Source: MVRV01 sp964646755
GTDB lineage: Bacteria; Desulfobacterota; Syntrophia; Syntrophales; Smithellaceae
Assembly (NCBI GenBank): GCA_964646755.1
Contig: CAZYIE010000014.1
Span: 1 to 64,000 of the forward strand
Direction: 5' to 3'
Length of the DNA: 64,000 bases
In this document: in pieces, positions 1 to 7,551 of the stretch
How the letters are laid out: each line of letters opens with the position of its first letter
How positions within the stretch are numbered: the first letter of the stretch is position 1
Position numbers and translations under genes: made by a program
Notes under the pieces: generated by a model
What the model was told of the DNA's origin: nothing
Seen by the model: the letters and a program-made list of their open reading frames with translations, nothing else
Databases searched by the model: none

Positions 1-2332
1 GGCGATCCTCCAATATCCGCTTCTCCTCTTCCGCCTGCTTGCGGGCGGTAATGTCTAGAGCCGTAAAGGTAACACCTTTGGCAAGATCATCGGGATCAAG
101 CGGTGTAGAACTTAAGATAATATCAATGATTTTTCCGTCTTTTCTCTTCCAGTGCGTCTCCACGGTCCCGATACCATTTTTACTAATTTGGCTGTACTTT
201 TCCTGTCCTACATATTCATAGTCTTCAAGAGTTGGATAGAGCATTTGGGCATTTATGCCCATCAGCTCGTCGCGGGAGTAACCTGTCATCAGACATAGTG
301 TATCGTTGCATTCCTGAAACACCCTGTTGATGACCATCCCGATGCCGACCGGGGCGGCACGGAAGATACTCGATAGCTTGTTTTCCTGTTCTTGCCGCAC
401 CGCTTCTGCGCGTTTGCGCTCAGTGATATCCTGAATCGTTCCCATTACACAGGGAGTCTGGCCATCCATCACGTGGGCCAGACCACGGACCTCGGCCCAT
501 AATTTCTTTCCGGACGTCGTTACAACCTCACAATCCTCCACAAAGGGTTCGTTTGTCGCGAGAGTGTTTAGTATCTTGCCCCTTAGAATCTCTGTGGTTT
601 CAGGGGTGTAATATGTCATGCCTTCCTTTAACCCTGGATGATAGTCCAAGGGAATCTCGAGCATCCGGTAAACTCCTTCCGTCCACTGCAGGAAGTCTGT
701 TTCCGGGTTAGCTTTCCAACCACCCATCAATGCGATTGATTGTGTTTCCCTAAGGAACTGTTCGCTCTCCCGCAGTTTTTCTTCCGTCTGTCTGCGTTCG
801 GTAATGTCGTGAACAACCGTAAAGCGGTATTTTTTGTCTTGCACAATGATATTTTCCGATGAAAGCAGCACATGCTTCATATCACCATTCTTCGCTTTTA
901 AATTGGCCTCGGCATTTGTTACATTTCCATTACTATCAGCTTTCAGCAACGCTGCGCTGATTGCCTCAGTGGTTAGAATCCCTAAATCATTTGCTGTCTT
1001 GCCAATAACTTCATTTTTATCAAATCCCAGCAAAGCGTAAAATGCTTCATTTACTTCAATGTATTTATGGTCATCCAAGCCACTTAAACCACAAGCGGAA
1101 GGATTGAGATGGAATAATTTGGAAAACTTTTCCTCCGATAATCTGACTTGGGAAACGTCCTTAGTAACTCCGAAAATTACCGGTTTGCCATCCCAAAATC
1201 CATGTGAAACTCTTGTTTCGACAGGGATTTGAGCACCGGATTTTGTAATAACTGGAACAGGACAAAACTCTGCCACTCCGCTTAACATTTCCCCCACAAT
1301 TTTGCCTGCTTCATCACGGCGTTCAGGTGGATGAACCATAAGAACTGATTTTCCTATAAGCTCCTCTCTTGTGTAGCCAAGGCGGTCAATAACTGTAGTG
1401 TTTGTATGAATTATGTTGCCTTGTTCATCGAGAACAAAAAGAAATTCATTAATTGTGTTAAAATAGGTTTCATAATTTTTATGGATTTGTTTCAGCGCCT
1501 CTTTTACCTGCTTGCGTTCAGAAATATCAATGAAACTTTCAACGTAGTAATCCCTTCCCTTGAGAGTAATAGGATGAACGGTTTTTAGAATGTCCTTTTG
1601 ATGTCCTTTTGCGCAAAGCAGCTTACGTTCAGATTGATCAACGCTTTGACCAAGATCTTTGACAGGACATTTACCGGCCTGAGCAGGGCAAACCAATGAG
1701 TGACAGATCTTACCTATAATCTTTTCTTTGGGAAACCCGGTCATTGCTATGGCAGTCGAATTAGCTTCAATAATGATCTGAGTGTCCTTATCAACGATGA
1801 GAATCCCTGTTCCTACCGTATCAAAGATTGCTTGCAGTTTGTTTTCACTGTCCCGCAGTATCTCCTCCGACTGCTTCCAATCGGTGACGTCTTGGATGGT
1901 TGTCAGTAAATAATTTTCATTGTTAATGCTCATTAAGACAACATTGAATAATCCATATCTCAACCCTCTGCCTTTCGACATGATTTGCATCTCGAGGTTT
2001 TCAATGCGCCCACTTTTGCTTAGTCCATTGTAAAAAACAGATCTTTGTTCTTCAGTAATAAATCCGGTTTCTCTGGATGTATGTCCGACAACTTCATCCC
2101 GCTTAAGTTCAACGAGCTTAAGAAAAGCATCACTGACATCAACAAATCTGCCGTCCGTCACTGTAGTAATAGTCATGGGGATAGAATTATTACGGAAAGC
2201 TTTGGTGAATTTTTCCTGAGTTACCCTGGTTTGTTTGATTTCCTCTTCGAAGCTTTTTAATTCAGCGGCAGCTTGATGCAGTGCATTTAGCTCGGCGATT
2301 AGTTGTTTTTTGGTCTTTCTTTCATCTTCCAT
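1..2332 (-). CDS. Multi-PAS sensor protein, C-terminus cut by window edge
   Basis: This is a cytoplasmic sensor running off the left edge, read on the minus strand from the ATG at 2332. About 777 residues are visible. After a short coiled coil there are roughly six consecutive PAS domains, each separated by the usual PAC ending (DVTDWKQ, DISERKQ, DVSQVR, DITERRQ, DITERKR, DITARKQ). The second PAS carries a cysteine cluster (CHSLVCPAQAGKCP) of the kind seen in many deltaproteobacterial PAS kinases, possibly for metal or redox sensing. No transmembrane segment is seen. The output domain is not in the window; a histidine kinase is the usual outcome, but a GGDEF or other output cannot be excluded. 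Confidence 0.85.
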   Translation of the reverse strand, partial: MEDERKTKKQLIAELNALHQAAAELKSFEEEIKQTRVTQEKFTKAFRNNSIPMTITTVTDGRFVDVSDAFLKLVELKRDEVVGHTSRETGFITEEQRSVFYNGLSKSGRIENLEMQIMSKGRGLRYGLFNVVLMSINNENYLLTTIQDVTDWKQSEEILRDSENKLQAIFDTVGTGILIVDKDTQIIIEANSTAIAMTGFPKEKIIGKICHSLVCPAQAGKCPVKDLGQSVDQSERKLLCAKGHQKDILKTVHPITLKGRDYYVESFIDISERKQVKEALKQIHKNYETYFNTINEFLFVLDEQGNIIHTNTTVIDRLGYTREELIGKSVLMVHPPERRDEAGKIVGEMLSGVAEFCPVPVITKSGAQIPVETRVSHGFWDGKPVIFGVTKDVSQVRLSEEKFSKLFHLNPSACGLSGLDDHKYIEVNEAFYALLGFDKNEVIGKTANDLGILTTEAISAALLKADSNGNVTNAEANLKAKNGDMKHVLLSSENIIVQDKKYRFTVVHDITERRQTEEKLRESEQFLRETQSIALMGGWKANPETDFLQWTEGVYRMLEIPLDYHPGLKEGMTYYTPETTEILRGKILNTLATNEPFVEDCEVVTTSGKKLWAEVRGLAHVMDGQTPCVMGTIQDITERKRAEAVRQEQENKLSSIFRAAPVGIGMVINRVFQECNDTLCLMTGYSRDELMGINAQMLYPTLEDYEYVGQEKYSQISKNGIGTVETHWKRKDGKIIDIILSSTPLDPDDLAKGVTFTALDITARKQAEEEKRILEDR

Positions 2333-2556
2333 AATAAGCCCTTAAGAAATATTAGTGCGATAATATTGCTTCGCAAATACAACAAGTTAAAAAAATGGGG
2401 GGGGGGAGTTACTGCCGCCGTGCAAAATGAGTCTGTTCAAGATACCGTGTCTATCATGGATTCCCTTAAACATTAATCCACCCGTATGATAACCAGAAAC
2501 GATGAAAAATATGTGAATGACAACAGCTCGTTTGTAAGTTGTGCTGGATTAGGTTT

Positions 2557-2632
2557 TGGTGGAGATGAGGGGGATCGAACCCCTGGCCTCGGCATTGCGA
2601 ACGCCGCGCTCTCCCAGCTGAGCTACATCCCC
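2557..2632 (-). tRNA. tRNA-Ala (CGC)
   Basis: A 76-nt cloverleaf is read on the minus strand. The 7-bp acceptor stem GGGGATG/CATCTCC pairs with one G-U. There is a D arm GCTC/GAGC, an anticodon loop TTCGCAA with anticodon CGC, a T arm with loop TTCGATC, and an encoded CCA end. All parts of a canonical tRNA are present, so it should be functional. Confidence 0.95.
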
Positions 2633-2866
2633 AACCTGGTGACCTTACACAGTCAGTTGCTGCAAAATGGTGGGCGAGCATATATTATTGTTCGTGCCAG
2701 TGTCAAGGAATTGTTCTTTTTCTATTCTTGCCTTGACAAAATCATAGCCTTTTTCCTATACTCACCAGTAATTTTAGCGGGGAAAGGCCGTTTTTTCTCT
2801 GATTGCGTTATGCGCATTAGTTAAGTAGCTAAATTTCCAACAATTTACTTCTGGGGGATAATAATC
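2633..2866. other. Intergenic region between tRNA-Ala and pilT
   Basis: This holds the divergent start signals of tRNA-Ala (minus) and of the pilT-type gene (plus). A ribosome-binding site (TGGGGGA) precedes the ATG at 2867. A possible short reading frame across the tRNA is a shadow. Nothing else recognisable was seen. Confidence 0.5.
2679..2706 (-). promoter_or_regulatory. Sigma-70-type promoter for tRNA-Ala
   Basis: On the minus strand a perfect TTGACA -35 box (2706-2701) is followed after 16 bases by TATATG (2684-2679). It lies about 45 bases upstream of the mature tRNA 5' end, so a short leader would be processed by RNase P. Prediction from sequence only. Confidence 0.55.
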
Positions 2867-3949
2867 ATGGCGAAAATTGATGCTTTTTTTCAACTCTTGA
2901 ATGAACAGGGTGCATCAGACCTTCATCTGGTAACCGGTCAGCAGCCGGCAATGAGAGTTCGAGGAGAAATCGAGCGTATCAAATACGACATTCTGGAGAA
3001 TGACTCACTCAAAGCAATGCTCTACGAGATTGCTCCGGAATATAAAATCAAGCAATTTGAGGAAACAGGCGATGTCGATTTTGCTTACGAAATACCAGGT
3101 CTTGCCCGCTACCGCGCCAACTTTTTCCAGCAAAAATGGGGCGTAGCGGCAGTTTTTCGTGAAATCCCCAGCAAAATACTTTCCTGTCAGGATTTGGCTC
3201 TTCCCGATGTTATCTCCAAGCTGGCCCTGCTGCCCAGAGGGCTGGTGCTGGTAACAGGGCCTACCGGCAGTGGTAAATCCACAACGCTTGCGGCCATTAT
3301 CAATGAATCGAACAGACTGCGCAAAGATCACATCATTACCATTGAAGATCCCATTGAGTTTGTTCATCAGAGTCAGGGTTGTATTGTTAACCATCGAGAA
3401 GTCGGCATGCACACCAAAACTTTTACCTCTGCTTTGCGCGGCGCACTGCGGGAAGATCCGGATATTATTCTTGTGGGTGAAATGCGGGATTTGGAAACTA
3501 TTTCTCTGGCCATAGAGGCTGCCTCCACAGGCCATCTTGTTTTTGGCACTCTGCACACAACGAGCGCGGCAAAAACTGTGGACAGGATTATTGAAGTTTT
3601 CCCATCCAATCAACAGGCCCAGATTAGATCGACATTAGCCGACGGCATTCGTGCCGTTATTTCTCAGACACTCTTCAAACGCGTGGACAAGAAGGGACGC
3701 TGTGCCGCCCTCGAAATACTGATAGCCACCGCGGCTGTGCGTAACCTCATCCGGGAATCCAAAACATTCCAGATTCCTTCGACTATTCAAACCGGCAAAA
3801 AGTATGGTATGCAACTTCTTGATGATGCCATTTTCGAACTTATCAGTAAAGGTTGGATAGGGGGAGATGATGCCTATGCCAAATGTAATGATAAGTCACG
3901 TTTCCGGCAATTCCTGAAAGGTGTGCCGGCAGATTTTACGGAAGTATAA
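2867..3949 (+). CDS. pilT: Type IV pilus retraction ATPase PilT
   Basis: Hexameric ATPase of the type II/IV secretion family that powers pilus depolymerisation on the cytoplasmic face. Length is 360 residues, usual for PilT. Visible motifs are Walker A GPTGSGKST (131-139), the Asp box ITIEDPIE (157-164), Walker B ILVGEMRD (201-208) and the His box GHLVFGTLHTT (222-232). The PilT-specific C-terminal element appears as AVRNLIRE (290-297; AIRNLIRE in PilT, needed for retraction), which favours PilT over PilB or GspE. The start is supported by a GGGGGA site just upstream. A second retraction ATPase follows 66 bases downstream on the same strand, probably in one operon. Confidence 0.93.
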   Translation: MAKIDAFFQLLNEQGASDLHLVTGQQPAMRVRGEIERIKYDILENDSLKAMLYEIAPEYKIKQFEETGDVDFAYEIPGLARYRANFFQQKWGVAAVFREIPSKILSCQDLALPDVISKLALLPRGLVLVTGPTGSGKSTTLAAIINESNRLRKDHIITIEDPIEFVHQSQGCIVNHREVGMHTKTFTSALRGALREDPDIILVGEMRDLETISLAIEAASTGHLVFGTLHTTSAAKTVDRIIEVFPSNQQAQIRSTLADGIRAVISQTLFKRVDKKGRCAALEILIATAAVRNLIRESKTFQIPSTIQTGKKYGMQLLDDAIFELISKGWIGGDDAYAKCNDKSRFRQFLKGVPADFTEV

Positions 3950-4015
3950 TTAAGACAAAATGTCAGGGTGGCCAATGTTTTTTTCTAAAAACATTTTTAT
4001 AATCGGGAGTATCTT

Positions 4016-5194
4016 ATGAAAAAACAGGAAATCGATTATATTCTGGGTAAAATGCTGGATTCCAACAAAAATGTTTCCGACTTGAACATCACAGTAGGCA
4101 AGTCTTTCCAGGTGGAAAGTTCGGGACAACTGGTAGCTGTTGATTTTGATCCTCCCTTTGAAAAGCTGACACCGTTTCAGACGGAAATATTTGCGCTAAA
4201 CCTGATCAATTATGACCGGCGGCTTACCGAAATACTTCTTTCCCAGGGGTCCTGTGATTCTTCCTATGAATTGGCCGGCAAGGCGCGTTTCCGAGTTAAT
4301 ATCTTTTCTCAGCGCAGCAATTATTCCATCGTTTTAAGAAAACTGGAAACAAAGATTCCGACAATAGAAGAGCTTGGCCTTCCCGAGCCATTTAAAAAGA
4401 TGGCGGAGGAAAAAAACGGGATTATCCTGGTAACCGGTTCCACCGGCAGCGGTAAGTCCACGTCTCTGGCCGGTGTCCTCAATACCATCAATGAAACAAA
4501 AGCCTGTCATATCATTACGCTGGAAGATCCGGTGGAATACGGCCATCCTCATAAAAAGGCCACATTTAACCAGCGGGAAATGGGGCAGGATTTTGATACA
4601 TTTGCCAGTGGACTGCGCGCCGCGCTCAGGCAGGCGCCAAAGGTTATTCTAGTAGGAGAAATGCGCGACCGGGAAACTGTGGAAATCGGCATGTCTGCTG
4701 CGGAAACCGGCCATCTTGTCGTCAGCACCCTGCACACAGTCGATGCCGGACAGACTATTAACCGCATCCTCGGCATGTTTACTATCGAGGAGGAAAAGCA
4801 AATACGTATTCGCCTTGCTGATACGGTGCGTTGGATTGTCTGCCAGAGGCTGTTGCCGAAAGAAGGTGGAGGCAGGGTTGCCGCCTTCGAAATTATGGGT
4901 ACAAATATGCGTGTCAAAGATACGATTCTGAATGGTGAGTCGGAAGGCAAGACGTTTTATGAAATTATCTCGGCCTCCAAGGCCTATGGCTGGACGACAT
5001 TTGATGACTATATTATTGAATTATATAAGAATGGACTTATCAGCGAAGAAACAGCTAAAGCCTATGCATCCAACAAAGGCATTGTCGGCCGGGGAATTGA
5101 TTCGGTAAAGAGTTCGCGCGGTGAAAAGACAACGGACCTGCTCGGAAAACTGCAAGTCGATTCGAACTACGGCAAAGAGAAAAAACCATGGTAA
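4016..5194 (+). CDS. PilT/PilU-family retraction ATPase, second paralogue
   Basis: A 392-residue paralogue of the preceding PilT. It keeps Walker A GSTGSGKST (141-149), the Asp box ITLEDPVE (167-174), Walker B ILVGEMRD (211-218) and the His box GHLVVSTLHT (232-241). The C-terminal AIRNLIRE element of true PilT is replaced by NMRVKDTILN (297-306), as expected for a PilU-like accessory ATPase that supports PilT rather than replacing it. A hydrophilic tail of about 50 residues follows the core. It lies between pilT and a receiver-like gene, all co-directional, so the three likely form one motility unit. The exact PilU assignment is by context. Confidence 0.85.
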   Translation: MKKQEIDYILGKMLDSNKNVSDLNITVGKSFQVESSGQLVAVDFDPPFEKLTPFQTEIFALNLINYDRRLTEILLSQGSCDSSYELAGKARFRVNIFSQRSNYSIVLRKLETKIPTIEELGLPEPFKKMAEEKNGIILVTGSTGSGKSTSLAGVLNTINETKACHIITLEDPVEYGHPHKKATFNQREMGQDFDTFASGLRAALRQAPKVILVGEMRDRETVEIGMSAAETGHLVVSTLHTVDAGQTINRILGMFTIEEEKQIRIRLADTVRWIVCQRLLPKEGGGRVAAFEIMGTNMRVKDTILNGESEGKTFYEIISASKAYGWTTFDDYIIELYKNGLISEETAKAYASNKGIVGRGIDSVKSSRGEKTTDLLGKLQVDSNYGKEKKPW

Positions 5195-5210
5195 GCGGAG
5201 GATTGTAGTC

Positions 5211-5732
5211 ATGGAAGAAGAGAAGAAATCAATAGCCAATGAAGTTGCTTCTGCAGGGTATGATGCCGCAGAAAAGCCGTTTGACTTTATAAGTACGAAC
5301 AGTGAAACTGCTCTGGTCTGCGAATCGGACCCGGCAATCAAGGAAAAAGTTACAAAAATATTAATAGACATGGGCTACCATGTTACCGAGCCTGCCGCCG
5401 GACGGGAAGCCTTAAAAAGTATGCGGTTTCATTCATATGATTTGGTTGTTGTAAGTGAAAATTTTGACATAGCTGATGCACAGAGCAGCAACGAAGTGTT
5501 GAATTACCTGCAAAACATGGCCGCAGCTGCGAGAAGAAATATATTTGTCGCGCTGCTTTCGGATAATTACCGCACCGCGGATAACATGATGGCCTTCAAC
5601 AAAAGCGTCAATCTGGTGATCAACAAAAAAAATATTGAAGATTTTGCGACAATTATAAAGCGAGCACTGGACGATAATAAGACCTTCTACGGTATTTTTA
5701 AGGAAACCTTAAAAAAACTGGGAAGAGTTTAA
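5211..5732 (+). CDS. Degenerate response-regulator receiver protein
   Basis: A 173-residue protein. The ATG at 5211 is chosen because a GGAGG site lies 9 bases upstream; the frame is open further up but overlaps the preceding gene. The fold pattern is receiver-like: ETALVCESDPAIKEKV at the first strand and helix, then LVVVSENFD where the phospho-acceptor Asp would lie, then FVALLSDNYRT. The DD pair and acceptor Asp are not conserved (Glu-Ser and Ser-Glu occupy those places), so phosphorylation is doubtful. Being 16 bases after the PilU-like gene, it may be a protein-interaction regulator of pilus retraction. Confidence 0.7.
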   Translation: MEEEKKSIANEVASAGYDAAEKPFDFISTNSETALVCESDPAIKEKVTKILIDMGYHVTEPAAGREALKSMRFHSYDLVVVSENFDIADAQSSNEVLNYLQNMAAAARRNIFVALLSDNYRTADNMMAFNKSVNLVINKKNIEDFATIIKRALDDNKTFYGIFKETLKKLGRV

Positions 5733-5877
5733 TGCCTTATCTAAAAAAACTGTAACCAGTACTGTAAGTATTTTTATTCCAATTCTTAAACAAGTCGCGT
5801 TTTCCGCTTTTCGTTTTACCCGCATGAAATTATCGGCTATTTGTAGTGACGAAGCAACATCTCCCAGACCGGAATAA

Positions 5878-5943
5878 TGGGGTATTTGCCCCAGTCGGAA
5901 AGAGGGTAATTATCTATTCGTATTATGCAAATACTACGCATAA
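5878..5943. promoter_or_regulatory. Inverted repeats upstream of CoA-transferase gene
   Basis: Two short dyads lie in the 283-base gap before the CoA-transferase. TGGGG/CCCCA with a 6-base loop (5878-5893) may be a weak terminator for the pil unit. TTATGC/GCATAA with a 9-base spacer (5923-5928 and 5938-5943) could be an operator. No cognate regulator is identifiable. Confidence 0.3.
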
Positions 5944-6015
5944 ACGGGGTGATGTACCCGTTGTTTTTGCAATGTGTTCCTGTATGATTAGCAAAAATGT
6001 AAAGGAGACTGTTCT

Positions 6016-7347
6016 ATGAGTTGGAAAGAACTTTACCGCAGTCGTCTCGTGACTGCAACTGAGGCGGCCAAGATTGTGCAAAACGGCGATTTCGTCTGGC
6101 TTCCTCTTGGTCTCGGGCAACCGGATAGGCCTATTATTGATGCCATTGCGGACCGGAAGGCTGAGCTGAAGGATGTGGAACTTATGGTTAATCTGGCGCT
6201 CCGCCCTTATAAAATTCTGGAGCCTGCCTACCGGGATACCTTTCATTTGCTGTCCGGGTTTTACAGTACGCTCCCTATGCGCAAGATTGCCCAGTCGGAA
6301 TGGGCGAATTTTTTTGTTGCTCAGGGCGCTGATATGGCGAATAGATACGCTAACCGGAAAAAAAATATTCAGCACCGCACCGGGATTGTAATACAGGTGA
6401 CGCCGCCTGATGAACACGGTTACGTGAATCTGGGTTTCGATACGTTTTATACCGAAGACATTCTCAATATGTCCGAATGGGCAATTGCGGAAGTCAATGC
6501 CAATCTTCCTCGCACCTATGGTCGAACGAACATTCATGTTTCGCGCTTCAACGCCTTTGTGGAAAATCCCATCCCTGTTGTTGTGCTTCCTGCCGTTGTT
6601 CCATCAGAAGTGGAAGAGAAGATTGCGGAACATGTTTTGCCCCTTTTAAAAGATCGTGATTGCCTTCAGGTCGGGTTAGGGGGCGTTCCGGCAGCGATCA
6701 GTACCCTTATTCAGCATTCGGGGCTCAAAGATCTGGGTATTCATTCGGAGATGGCACCCGTCGGAATAAACCGTCTGGTAGAGAAGGGTATTGTTACGGG
6801 GAGCTACAAGAATGTCAATGCGGGTAAGATCATCTTGGGATTTGCCTTGGGAGACCAGGAGCTCTATGATTTTCTGGGGAATAACCCCATGGTAGAATTT
6901 CATCCGTGTTCTTATGTGAACAATATATGTGTTGTTGCCCAGGAAGACAATATCGTGGCGATCAATGGTTCCCTGGAAGTTGATCTTACAGGGCAAGTCG
7001 TTTCCGAATCGCTCGGCAACACAATGATTAGTGGCCCCGGCGGACAATTGGATTTTGTGATCGGTGCATCCTTGTCGAAAGGAGGGCGGGCTATTAACCT
7101 GATCCCTTCCACGTCCAGCAATGAGGCCATATCGCGGATCGTTCCCTACATTACGCAGGGGGCACGCGTGACAGTGCCGCGGCACTATACGCGATATATT
7201 GTCACCGAGTATGGTGCTGCCGACCTTATGGGAATGACGGAACCGGAGAGGGCCAGAGCCCTGATTGCCATTGCCCACCCGAAATTCAGGGAAGATCTGG
7301 AAAAGGGCGCGAGAGAACGCGGATTCCTCCGCAAAAAGACGTTCTAA
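6016..7347 (+). CDS. Acetyl-CoA hydrolase/transferase family CoA-transferase
   Basis: A 443-residue class I CoA-transferase of the 4-hydroxybutyrate/butyrate:acetyl-CoA transferase (Cat2/AbfT-like) group. It moves CoA between acyl-CoA and an acid such as acetate. The predicted catalytic glutamate is Glu245 in GIHSEM. Also visible are the GLGGVPAAI loop (221-229) and a GGQLDFVIGA element (342-351) of the C-terminal half. AAGGAGA precedes the ATG. The acyl-CoA synthetase gene lies about 200 bases downstream on the same strand, so the two probably belong to one acyl-CoA metabolic module. The exact substrate cannot be told from sequence. Confidence 0.88.
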   Translation: MSWKELYRSRLVTATEAAKIVQNGDFVWLPLGLGQPDRPIIDAIADRKAELKDVELMVNLALRPYKILEPAYRDTFHLLSGFYSTLPMRKIAQSEWANFFVAQGADMANRYANRKKNIQHRTGIVIQVTPPDEHGYVNLGFDTFYTEDILNMSEWAIAEVNANLPRTYGRTNIHVSRFNAFVENPIPVVVLPAVVPSEVEEKIAEHVLPLLKDRDCLQVGLGGVPAAISTLIQHSGLKDLGIHSEMAPVGINRLVEKGIVTGSYKNVNAGKIILGFALGDQELYDFLGNNPMVEFHPCSYVNNICVVAQEDNIVAINGSLEVDLTGQVVSESLGNTMISGPGGQLDFVIGASLSKGGRAINLIPSTSSNEAISRIVPYITQGARVTVPRHYTRYIVTEYGAADLMGMTEPERARALIAIAHPKFREDLEKGARERGFLRKKTF

Positions 7348-7357
7348 CAGATAGAAA

Positions 7358-7440
7358 ATTCCGGTTTTTATACCAACCGGAATCAAGCAAATAGCCGGGA
7401 AAAGACGGGAACGCTTTGCGAACATCCGCTATTCCCGGCT
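7358..7440 (+). terminator. Two hairpins after CoA-transferase gene
   Basis: The first hairpin is ATTCCGGTT/AACCGGAAT (7358-7383). The second is AGCCGGGAA/TTCCCGGCT (7393-7401 and 7432-7440) with a 30-base loop, followed by TGCTTGTT. Neither has a strong U-tract, so at least partial read-through into the next gene is possible. Confidence 0.45.
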
Positions 7441-7551
7441 TGCTTGTTATTGAAGAATATTAATTTTCATAATCATTTTATTCCTGCCCGGTTGGTTGTT
7501 TCGTGACGGAAATTTTATAGTCTGCATAAGAAGTTAGAGAGGAGAAGAAAA

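Noticed and set aside
2397..2406. Run of ten G on the plus strand
   Set aside because: Simple homopolymer between genes; likely a slippage tract or sequencing uncertainty, with no gene or phase-variation target overlapping it.
3005..3613. Long minus-strand frame opposite pilT
   Set aside because: Antisense shadow of a well conserved gene; no family features.
6676..7425. 249-residue minus-strand frame opposite the CoA-transferase
   Set aside because: Antisense shadow; the plus-strand gene has all family motifs.
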